Shown piece after piece: positions 52,630 through 61,985 of a stretch of DNA of 64,000 nt; the first letter of the stretch is position 1, and each line of letters begins with the position of its first letter. Below the pieces are notes generated by a model. The model saw only the letters and a list, made by a program, of their open reading frames with translations, searched no databases and had not been told where the DNA came from. This stretch comes from Echiichthys vipera. Taxonomy: Eukaryota; Chordata; Actinopteri; Perciformes; Trachinidae. Position numbers and translations under genes: made by a program. The DNA is taken from contig OY829645.1 in assembly GCA_963691815.1 (NCBI GenBank), positions 19,815,951 through 19,879,950 of the forward strand, read 5' to 3'.

Positions 52630-52840
52630 CTTCACATTGTAAAACAGCCCAGATCTCAACCCAGTTGAACACCTATGGGAGACCAGCATGTTATAAAGTG
52701 CTCTCCACCAACATCATCAGAGGGAAATATCTCCACTCGTACACTACACCAAGGAGCATTCAAGCCACCCTGAAGTTGGGTGGTGGCCAAACACTTAACT
52801 AATGTTTTAGTATGTTTTAATGTGTCACCCTGTTGTACTT
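52630..52840 (+). mobile_element. right part of a split Tc1-like element
   Basis: cagatctcaacccagttgaac and acctatgggaga correspond to the PDLNPVEHLWE block of Tc1-like transposases. gtgctctccaccaacatcatc and a late GGTGGCC stretch follow in the expected order. The frame is destroyed by stops. The end near aatgtgtcaccctg fits the inverted terminus of the left part (ggtgggtcacaaatt). Confidence 0.5.
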
Positions 52841-53658
52841 TTATATGAATACAGTACATGTACACACAGAAACACAAACAACAACAAATGCCTTACTCTG
52901 CATCTTGTTGTTTGAAGATGCTGCTGCTAGAAGGATCCATTGATTCTGTCACAGCAATCAGTCCATTGTCTCTCTACCTTTATCTTGTATTATTTGCATG
53001 TCTTCTTTCTGAAGAGCAGTATTTGAGGACACGAGAGAAAGAGTGGGAGAGAGAGGGAACAGATCATATGTGATTTATCCAGTGTTGGACAGCGAGCCAG
53101 TAAACTATACATGCTGAAGAGGATCAGGAGGTCACAGGGGAAGGTCACATCTGTATAAAAATTGACACAGCATCCCTATACATGATTGGTGTGTGAAAAA
53201 TGGAAGCTGTGACTGTGATTGTAATACTTATCTTTTTGAAGAAAAAAAAACTGTGTTACAAGCAGATCCATAATAACCTGCTTTCACAGCTTTTTTCTTG
53301 TAACATTTAAATTCCCAAACCTCTCTGATCTCATGATTTTAGAGTAAGATGTTAACTTTTCTTCCAATCTGAGAACATTATCATATCATAACCACGAAGG
53401 CTTTGGAAATGGGCTGTCACTTGTCACTTTGCACTAAGTTGTTGGTGTGGCTTCTGTGAGTTATGGGCAGTTGCAAAGCAATCTGGTACCAGGCTGTTGG
53501 GGTCAGGCAACTTAATGATATGACCTGAGACCTTGGACTGTCAGTGGGGATGTCAGTCTGAAGTAGGTCAGTGCAGTTTGACAGGTCATCATCACAGTAT
53601 ATAAAACAGAGGAGTGCACTGTATTGTTATATTGCTTATCTTGGAAATGAAATGGCAC
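52841..53658. other. unique sequence, no gene seen
   Basis: Short open frames without recognisable domains. A run of GA-rich sequence lies at 53030-53060. Confidence 0.4.
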
Positions 53659-54401
53659 TACCCATGTCATGAACGGTTAAGGAATAACACAAAAGGTGGA
53701 CCCAATGCAGACACAGACAAAAAGGTAAAGTACAAAATAAACGTTTAATATAATAAACGGACAAACATAAAAACACTACAGATATACAAACACAAAGACT
53801 AACTAAACGAACACGGGAATTACAGGAACAGGAAGACGACGGAAGATCAGGAGACGGACGGGAAACAGGAACACAGGAAACTACGGAGAAAACAGAAAAC
53901 AAACACATATAATCAACTTACTACGGGGAGCGTGAAAACCACAACGAGAAAGGGGATGCCAGTCCGGGGGGAATAGTTTTACCAATACCGGGTCGACGAC
54001 GGTCCGGCGCTGCATGCCTGTCAGCTTCAGGTATTTAAGGAGTTGGGGCAATCAGCATAACAGGCTGCAGCTTGGGGGAACGCCTACCGGACCTACACAG
54101 AGACGAGGGAGAGAACATGCAGGGAAACACAGACAGGGGGAGACAAACTCACACATAACAGAAGAGAGGAGGGTACTGACAGAACCTTGGGTCCGTTTCA
54201 CAAAGCAGGTTAAAAAAACTCTGAGTCTAACCCTGAACTCTGAGTTGATCTACTCTGAGATAGATAACTCTGAGTTTTCGGTTCCAGAACAGCAGATTTG
54301 CGTTAGGTTGATCAACTCAGAGTAGTTTGACCTGGAGTTAAGCCCGTGCACCACAAGTAAAAAAAGACAGCATCAATGGAGCCCTGATTCGACGAGTCAC
54401 C

Positions 54402-54707
54402 ATGGCAACGGGGAAGCGTAGCGCTACACTGCAACTGGAAATGGAAATATTAATGCGCTCATACGGTGAGTTTGAGCAGGTTTACACCGCTGCAGCAGCA
54501 AAAGAGAGGGAGACGGTGCGGGAGGACATTGCTGCTCGGGTCAGTGCATAAGTTTAAATGTAGTCCCGTTGCAATCACAGTAATATCACAGGGGGAACTG
54601 CTTGAGTGGGAGCCTATTAGTTTATTTCATTTAAGTGCAACCCCGCGGGGGAGAAGCGCACTAGGCAGCAGCTTAAAATAAAAAATAAAAACATTGTTCA
54701 AACAGGT
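54402..54707 (+). pseudogene. Harbinger Myb/SANT-like DNA-binding protein relic
   Basis: ATG at 54402 reads MATGKRSATLQLEMEILMRS, then YTAAAAKERETVREDIAARVSA and a TAA at 54549. Sequence after an acceptor-like tttcatttaag (54635) continues CNPAGEKRTRQQLKIKNKN and so on, as in the trihelix of the accessory Myb-like protein that guides Harbinger transposase to DNA. The intervening 87 bases look like an intron whose donor has lost its G (ca|taagttt where gtaag would be expected). This is a two-exon relic. Confidence 0.7.
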
Positions 54708-54790
54708 AAAACATCGGCACAATCTCATGGTGACGCCTCATTTTGAGCATGTTTCACATTGTAAAGTAAAAATTACCGTAAGTGGCTGTT

Positions 54791-55009
54791 TTATATGTTG
54801 TATAAAAAACTTCCATTTGCAAAAAAACGCAGCGCAACACAGAATATCTGCTGTGATATGAAACGGTACCGCTCAAAAAGAGAATTGCCTGGAAATGCAA
54901 GAACATCTATAATCACTAGTTTGATAATCATCTCCTGACGAATATTTAATTCTCTGCGCAGTAATTCTGCACCTTCATCCACGGGATCGTTATCAAAGGG
55001 ACATGCCAT
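54791..55009 (-). pseudogene. Harbinger (HARBI1-type) transposase N-terminal relic
   Basis: A 72-codon minus frame: MACPFDNDPVDEGAELLRRE at the start, then IDVLAFPGNSLFERYRFISQ, then a jump to QIFCVALRFFANGSFLYNI. Both segments belong to the N-terminal region of HARBI1-like transposases, with an in-frame internal deletion between them. The DDE nuclease core, normally about 250 further residues, is absent, so the element cannot mobilise itself. 55010-55240 is its leader. Confidence 0.82.
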
Positions 55010-56647
55010 GGTAGTGAAATAGTCGCCACCTAATATAACTTCTAATGTCTGATTTTTGCAGTGATTTTCTGAAAAACAGACGGAACTATACTACGCCAAA
55101 ACTCGCGTGCTGACTGAATGAATGAGGAAATCAAATGCCGTGTTCGGCTGAAAGAGGGCGGAGACAGAGAGAAACTCGAGGTTTTCTGAGAAAAACCTGG
55201 TCCCGACCAGGTTAGTTTCAGAGAGCATGTTACCATGGTAACTGACCGAGAGGTTAAGTTACCTCTCTTTGTGAAACAGGCTAGAGTTACCCCTCTGTCT
55301 CTGGTTTGAGTTACCTCCCTTTGTGAAACGGAAAACTCAGAGTTTCCCTCATTTCAGGGTTAACAGACTCAGAGTTTTCACTAAACCTGTTTTGTGAAAC
55401 AGGCCCCAGATCTTGACAACCCAGCTGGCATTCGACTGACATTAAATGTGTAGATATTGTTGAAATAATGTCGGTTTATGAAAAAACATCAATTCACCGT
55501 CAAATCAACGTTGAACACCAAATTCACTATGAATTCACTACAGAAATATCAACATTTTGTTGTTGTATGTCAAATCAACGTTATATTTACAACCATGACT
55601 TTTAAACATTTTGTTGAAATATATCAGTGGAAAAATAACAATAACATCCAAACAAAGCTGATCAATTAACTGTTGAAAAAGTGTTGATACATGAATAATG
55701 ATACAATGTTGACCGATCAACTCTGAATAAACGTTTGTTGAGTCATGATAAAAGCACTTTCTACACCTTCCGGCGTACTAAGAGAGCAACTCCAGTCTGA
55801 TTGATCATTTTGTAACATTGTTCAATACAAGGGCTTTATTGGAGGACGGCTGTTGTCAATCACACACACGCAGTGACTAGAACTGGATTCTATTGGCTCT
55901 GATGGTTCCAGACAACACTCGCTTGCGCATGTGCGAAGTAGGTCGGTGTCGTCATCGTCAGGCTTAGCAGATTGTGACCTGGACTGGTTTGGACGTTTGA
56001 GACGGTTTTCTCCAAGTTAAACTTCATCATGTTTTTCATGAAAAATTAATGTTGAAAAAAGACGACTTGTGTGTGAAATGTTGCCACACTTTCAACCCTG
56101 TCTGACAATAAAGCAACAGTGAAATTTCTTTATAATCTTCTTCCTGGCCTTGCTTTGACCAATTGGCTTGTTCCTAGCTGACTGTGCTTGTTGTGAACAT
56201 TTGAATGACGGTGTATTTGATGAGATCTCTTCAAGATGATTAGTAAAAATACTTTGTTTAGGGTCAATCACAGATGCAGCGTTCCTCAAACGTATTGTTA
56301 ATGTATCCATTTCAAGGTGTTTTGTGTTACTGTAGCTACTGTTGTGCACATCAATACTTTAGTGAAAACAGTGTAACAGAAATACAGTGTGTCAAACTAT
56401 GTTGAAAAGCAGCAACTTTATAGTGACATTGAAATTTTATCGTGATTGGATTTGCAAAATCTAAACTAATATCAATATTGATTCAGTGTGGGGGAATTCA
56501 CCTATGTTGAGAAACATGACGTTGGAATGACGTTGCTATTTCAACGTTTATTAGATTTGCAAAATCTAAACAAAATTCACTAGTTATCCAACACTGGCAC
56601 CTGACGTTGATTTAACAGTGACTGAAGTTTAAAGTACCAGCTGGGTA

Positions 56648-57203
56648 TGACTGAATATAAGGGATTAAAGTAATTACTTTGGCTGTGACATTTCTGTCAA
56701 TCAATACTATAATTATAATATCAGATTTAATCTCAGTGTATCCATTCATTTATTCATTAAATCTGTGTTCAGTATATGATTAGGGTTGACTGAAATGTAA
56801 AAAGTTCGGACAAAGGGCATGAAAATAATGTATTTGGGCTCTGATTGGGGTTTTAGTTATCAGATATTTTCACTGGGAAAAAAAGCCTACTACTAATAAA
56901 AATGAAAAAGCTAACAGTGTTGCATATTTGGGTAGGAAATATAACCAAATTAACAATGGAAGAGCAGCCAACTGACAATTTTTCCTCAAAGAGCTGACAG
57001 CATACATATCTTTGCCAACCACAAACTGGAAACCGCTGTCAATATAACTTTGGTGCCCTCAGAAGTACTGTTCAACATTTAACATCTTTTTATCATTTGA
57101 CAGCTGGCATTCAAATTATTTTTCTCCCTGCCTGTCTCCCACTGTGTCCTAGCAGTCCAGTGGCTGTGAAGGTCAGCCTGTCCCTCCTTACATATGACCC
57201 TGA
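56648..57203. other. unique sequence, no gene seen
   Basis: AT-rich DNA without repeat or coding signatures. Confidence 0.4.
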
Positions 57204-57272
57204 CTGAATGCGCTGCCTTTGGGGCAAGAATCCAGTTCTTTTGGATTCTTGCCCCAAAGGCAGCGCATTCAG
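57204..57272. repeat. perfect inverted repeat: 31-bp arms, 7-bp spacer
   Basis: The left arm is 57204-57234 (starts ctgaatgcgctgcc), the spacer gttcttt is 57235-57241, and the right arm 57242-57272 is its exact reverse complement. Pairing stops abruptly on both outer sides. Ten bases later the TG microsatellite begins. The perfect match implies a recent origin. Confidence 0.97.
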
Positions 57273-57281
57273 AGAACTGTC

Positions 57282-57455
<174 letters not shown>

Positions 57456-59737
57456 CACATACTGAACATTCACGTGAATGTACTTTGGGTGCTGATGCGT
57501 GTGAGTAATATATCTCTTAAATAAACGAAGGTACTGAATGAATGGGTAAAAGTAAATTTCAAAGTAAATAACAGGTTTCTAGATGGCATAAAAACTTACT
57601 AACTACCAACTTGTTTTTTCACTGATGTTGCTATTTAGTCGAATATCAAAACATTGGCCAATATTTGTATACACAAATGTTTTAAAGAAGATCCCTCACA
57701 TTTTTTGACATTAGATATTTGTGAACAAGATACATTGGAACTATAAAATCATATATCTTATTGTATGTCCCCGGACTGTGACAATGCACAAACAATACAA
57801 TTCTGTAGGGACGTTTGCAGCAAGCTAGTTATCGACACTGGAGGTATAACATATCTGGGAATGCATCGCCAATTATATGCTAGTATGATGTTGTTTATAT
57901 TCATTGTATAGTGTGTCTGTGTGTATCGGTTGAGGGCTTGTGTGTTGTTGCCTTGTTTTTGAATACTTGTACTAAAAGTTCAAAATAATACATAAAAATT
58001 ACTGCCAAAATAGAGTGTATTTCTGTACTGCAATTTCTTGGTATATACTGGTCGACATTCTTTGCCAATAACAAATTATAAGTAAAAAGCTAATATCTGC
58101 TGACTATATTGTCCTATTATTCAGGCTAATAAAAACATTGTTCAAAGCAACAGAAACAGCAACAAAAAAATTATCCCACCACAAGCACTCTCAGTATTTT
58201 AACCCAGCGGTTCTCAAATGTTTTACACTGTGTACCACCTCAGAAAAAGTACCACCATAGTGGAGGTACTTGTGTGGCACAGATCTGAGTGATAAAAATT
58301 GCATTGCATTGCTGGACCATGACTGACACATCCCCTCTGTGCCTTCCATTCCACTTCCCCACAGTCACATTTATGAAAAGAAACCAAAAGATAAACCAGA
58401 TACAGGAAAGGAGAGAAAAACAAAAGCTCCAAAGTGCAACATGAGTTAGAGCACTTTGCTCACAGAGCAGCTGGTGTTAATAAATTCATACACCTTGTTA
58501 GCTGGTTTTGAGGTGAATAATTATTATAAATCAATATGATAAAAAATTAAATATTAATTCCATACAGAAATAAACCCACTGGATATAAAACTTTGGTTTA
58601 TTACACCTGTCGCAAACACTTAAAGTATGCTCACAAAAAATGATGTGGCAAAAATTTTACTAATTTTTATGATTCTTGCAGATTATGTGGACATGAAGGT
58701 ACAACTTACTTAATTATCAGTGATTCATGTAGCACTCCAGATTTTCTTTCTTTCACTTTGAGACACCTTTTCTTCTTCAATGGTCTGACATTAAGGACTT
58801 ACACAGAAGTGATTAAACTTTAAAATATATGACCACTGAAGTCTAATATTTGCCCATGTAAAACACCCTAACCCTTGTTAATATGTGCTCCCAGACTACC
58901 AGTATGTATTTGTGGAATATGAACTACAAGTAACCACAACACTGCTTCCTTCAGGTTTGATTTGAAAGTCCATCTCTCAGAATCTGTCAGTAGATGCCCG
59001 ATATATTCTCTATAGTGTATTTGTTGATCACTGGCACCATTCTGTCAACAATGCAGTCTATGCCCCTCTGTCACTCTTTTGTTTCTTTAAAGAGCTACTG
59101 CCACCACTTCAAATATTACAAACAGATATCCAAACTTTAAAAAAGTAAACCAGATAAAGTTTGGTTCATGAATGCAATTATTTAGAGTTTAGGCTTTGTA
59201 AAAAGTAAAAGTGGTGTTAGTCTAGAAACAACTGCAGAAAAGGCAAACTAGATAAATCGCCTCACAGTAAAATGCTTAACAACAAAAAATGAGACTAATG
59301 ATCAACGTCTCACCAATATAATTTTCTAAAGGCAAAAAGATAAATGGGGCATTTTGAAACCAGTAATGTTTACTGATTTTCAGCTTCCCAACTTTCCATT
59401 GTTTTCAATGACTGTGTTTTGCGGAAAGGCATCATGGTAGTTTCCCTGAACTTTTCTCAAGAGAGTGAAAACTGCTTACACTCTATTGATTTGTCTTTTT
59501 TTTTTATTCCCCTCTCCATTTCTGCACACTCTTCACTTTTTTTCTGCCCATCTGTAAGCCCTTTGTTTCCTGCCAATAGATAACAGTTATCTGCACAATG
59601 ATTTGCAGCGAAGGGATGATCAATAGAGCTAATATAAAATGGGTTAAAGAAAAAGCAGCCTGGAAACTCCAAATACATTACCATAAGTAGGTTTGAACGC
59701 AGAAGCCACCAGGATGACTAATAAATGAGATGGGGTG
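57456..59737. other. unique sequence; possible hAT-type terminus at 58205
   Basis: 58205-58260 reads cagcggttctcaaatg followed by acactgtgtaccacctcag, wording typical of a hAT-derived fish repeat that begins CAGNGGTTCTCAAA. The partner end was not found. The rest is AT-rich with no gene. Confidence 0.35.
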
Positions 59738-59740
59738 TGT

Positions 59741-59771
<31 letters not shown>

Positions 59772-59773
59772 GG
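59738..59773. repeat. (TG)n followed by a 19-G run
   Basis: About nine TG units run directly into nineteen consecutive G residues (59755-59773). A run of that length can form G-quadruplexes within or between strands and is prone to sequencing error, so the exact count is uncertain. Confidence 0.95.
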
Positions 59774-59899
59774 CATTATCACCTCCACTGCCACCTGTCA
59801 ACACACACTAACATAAACATAATCACGTGACACAGAGAGAGAGAGAGAGGTTTGAATTTTAAATTTGGCAGTAGTTTTCACCTGTACACAATGTACAAG

Positions 59900-61205
59900 T
59901 TAATGCCTAACATTTTTTTTTAAATGCAGCCTTGACAAATAAATAAATAAATAATTTACATGAGGTAATTTGCATACAATAGTGTGATAAAACATGTCAA
60001 ATAAAAGCACCTATGTTTCAAAATCATATTCGTTATCAATGATTTGTGCCCTCACTCTAACTAATAATTTCCTTAAACGATAAATCTCTTTGTCTGTGAG
60101 CAATTCTTCAGACTTCCCAGACTTCCTGGTGAGAGGCCGAGCTGACTGAATGAACAGTCTGAGATCATCAAAATGGTCCTCCACTGTAGGAAGTCTGGCA
60201 CCTTTTGTGATCTCTAAAAAAAATTTAATATCTTCAGGAGAATAATGATTGGGAGTCTGCTGCTCCTCCTGAGTTAGGCAGAGTTCACTCTCTGACTCTG
60301 CTGCAGCTTTCACCTCTTTCACCACTCTCATGTTCTTTGATGTTGACTCTACACACTCACTTTTGAGAGATTTTCATTATTTCCTCATCAGACATGTCAT
60401 TTGTTAGATCAAGATTAATTGATTCATTTTCATTGTCACTGTTCTCATTACAACTGTCAGTTTGTTTGTTTTGATCAGTCATTTTTTGTTTTCCTGTTTC
60501 GGGTTGTTCATGTGATTCAACACGAGCGCCTGAAGCACTCATAGGGTCGACCATGACCCCCGAAGGCTCAGCAGCCTCCGAGGCCGAGGCCGAGGCCACT
60601 GCAACGCCTGCAGCGTCAGGGCAACCACCGGAGCCACCAGACAGCGGAGCACCTCCCCGTTACCAGGGGAGTGGGGGATGAGACCAGCTCCTCATAGCTA
60701 GACAACTCTTTAGCCAGCACTTAATTCTTAATGAACGGCGGGGAATTGGAGATTGTTACCTTCGTGGCCGGACTCACCAGGGGGGGAACAGGAGTGAAGG
60801 TGTCGTGTAACAATACACCGCTCTTCACCACTTCACCAACTTTAGCTGTACTGTCCAGGAAGATAACAATCGTTCTGTTTATGCGTGAGGCAGACTTAAT
60901 GCTGCGGTACCCCACCACCTATCCCACCGCTAAACCTGCCTCCTCCACAGAGCACTGCAAAGCCGGGATGAGGTTGATGGCATGACGCCGAGTCAGCCTC
61001 TCAAACTCTGAGGTAGCAGCCGCTGCCACCAGCATGGTGCCAAGCAAAAGCTGCTTTCACCACCACCAAAACACCAAACACGACAAAAACACCTCTAACT
61101 AAAGACAAACTGAAAACACATGAGCACAAACAAAAAAAGAAAGAATAAAGTTCGAAAAAGTCATTAAATCCACTGAAAAGTTCAGCACACACCACACTCA
61201 GCACT
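59900..61205 (-). mobile_element. L1-Tx1-type LINE relic, ORF1 only
   Basis: On the minus strand: a leader of about 170 nt (61205 down to 61036), a broken ORF1 (61035-60011), then about 90 nt ending in TTTATTTATTTATTTATT and an A9 run (plus strand: catttttttttaaatg at about 59911-59925). No ORF2 follows. The A-run immediately after a short 3' region suggests a retrotransposed ORF1-containing transcript or an element deleted for ORF2. Clade is judged from ORF1 wording. Confidence 0.7.
60011..61035 (-). pseudogene. L1-Tx1 ORF1-like protein pseudogene
   Basis: ATG near 61035 opens MLVAAAATSEFERLTRRHAI, reads through a TAG at about 60921, then YRSIKSASRINRTIVIFLDS, VVKSGVLLHDTF and KVTISNSPPFIKN, then a TAA at 60721. 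This is the N-terminal nucleic-acid-binding part of the ORF1 protein of Tx1-like L1 elements. The central RRM-like and Cys-knuckle part is deleted. The acidic region reappears in a second frame (60357-60599), and the C-terminal region in a third (60011-60331: YSPEDIKFFLEITKGARLP, FIQSARPL, LLTDKEIYRLRKLLVRVRAQ). The order is preserved, but frames and length are not. Confidence 0.75.
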
Positions 61206-61218
61206 CAGTCTTCCATTC

Positions 61219-61225
<7 letters not shown>

Positions 61226-61269
<44 letters not shown>
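61226..61269. repeat. (GA)n microsatellite
   Basis: About 44 bp of pure GA directly at the 5' side of the L1-Tx1 relic leader. Confidence 0.97.
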
Positions 61270-61271
<2 letters not shown>

Positions 61272-61405
61272 TATGGAGCTTAATTTTTGTCAAAATTCCA
61301 GTGCACAAAACAATGACTCTAGAGCGGTGTATTTGATTTTACACATTACATTACATTACATTTGACGGAGACGTTATCCTCTGCTGCCACTGGGACACCT
61401 CTGCA

Positions 61406-61408
<3 letters not shown>

Positions 61409-61468
<60 letters not shown>
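61409..61468. repeat. (TC)n microsatellite
   Basis: About 55 bp of TC, in opposite orientation to the GA tract 140 bp upstream, so the two tracts could pair as a cruciform stem. Just before it, attacattacattacattt (about 61344-61362) is a short ACATT repeat. Confidence 0.96.
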
Positions 61469-61469
<1 letters not shown>

Positions 61470-61782
61470 GAAGTCGACCTTCTCTCTCTCTCTCTTAAGC
61501 TAACAATGGCTCCGCAGCTGCTGCTGTCAATCAAAAAAGGATTCCGCCTCAGACAGCTCATCCAATCATCATGCAGAAGCCAAGCGTCCGGGCCAGCCCA
61601 CTGTGCCATAGACCCCCAGAGACGCTGAGCGTCCGATGGGCGGGGCAAAGCCGAGCATTTATCCAATGACCGTCTAGTTTCCCTGCGGTCGAACAACCTG
61701 CAGAAAAAAAATGAAAGATGCTTTCTAGCATGTATTTTGTCAATGAAATGTACACACAGCAGTACATATTTCATTAAATCAT

Positions 61783-61985
61783 TCATTCATCTTCAACCGC
61801 TTGTCCCTGTCGGGGTCGCGGGGGGCTGGAGCCGATCCCAGCTGACATCGGGCGTGAGGCGGGGTTCACCCTGGACAGGACGCCAGTCTATCGCAGGGCA
61901 CATAGAGACGAACAGAGACAGACAACCATTCACACCTAAGGGCAATTTTAGAGTCATCAATTAACCTAACATATGCATGTTTCAC
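61783..61985 (-). mobile_element. truncated copy of the tRNA-derived SINE
   Basis: It shares tcattcatcttcaac, gagccgatcccagctgacat, ggacaggacgccagtct and gtcatcaattaacctaac with 41605-41820 in the same orientation. It stops at about 61985, so the tRNA-like head (A and B boxes) is missing, as expected for a 5'-truncated retroposed copy. Confidence 0.8.

Larger units (their letters stand above)
54189..55407. mobile_element. nonautonomous PIF-Harbinger derivative inside the LTR
   Basis: The left end gggtccgtttcacaaagcagg and the reversed right end ggggcctgtttcacaaaacagg are inverted termini. Repeated aactctgagt and ttgtgaaac words fill both sub-terminal regions. Inside are remnants of both genes of the superfamily: a Myb/SANT-like gene on plus and a transposase on minus, converging. 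The bases flanking the termini do not form a clear 3-bp TWA duplication, so that hallmark is lost or I have misplaced an end by a base or two. Confidence 0.82.
53665..55418 (-). mobile_element. solo LTR with ACCCA target duplication, split by Harbinger
   Basis: It starts TGTCATGA at 53665 and ends TTGACA at 55418, so it has TG...CA termini with a short TGTCA inverted repeat, and is flanked by ACCCA at 53660-53664 and 55419-55423. Excluding the 54189-55407 insertion it is about 535 bp. On the minus strand it has a TTAAATA box-like motif near 54040 and, close to its 3' end, T-rich ATTAAACGTTTATTTT sequence that could supply a polyadenylation signal. No internal gag/pol lies next to it, so it is a solo LTR of a Gypsy-like or retrovirus-like element left by LTR-LTR recombination. 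No coding sequence is present. Confidence 0.85.
53659..56647. mobile_element. DNA transposon with TACCCAGCTGG termini, split by an LTR
   Basis: The right terminus ends ccagctgggta at 56637-56647. The left terminus is restored only when the LTR is removed: tacccA at 53659-53664 joined to gctgg after the LTR's second ACCCA copy (55419-55428 reads acccagctgg). That gives an 11-bp perfect inverted terminus. If the outer TA is a target duplication, the inverted repeat is CCCAGCTGG, compatible with TA-targeting elements, though other superfamilies are possible. The body (55424-56636) repeats words such as gtcaaatcaacgtt (twice) and gatttgcaaaatctaaac (56450s and 56550s). No transposase is recognised; the 85-codon minus frame at 56092-56349 has no known motif. 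Confidence 0.7.
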
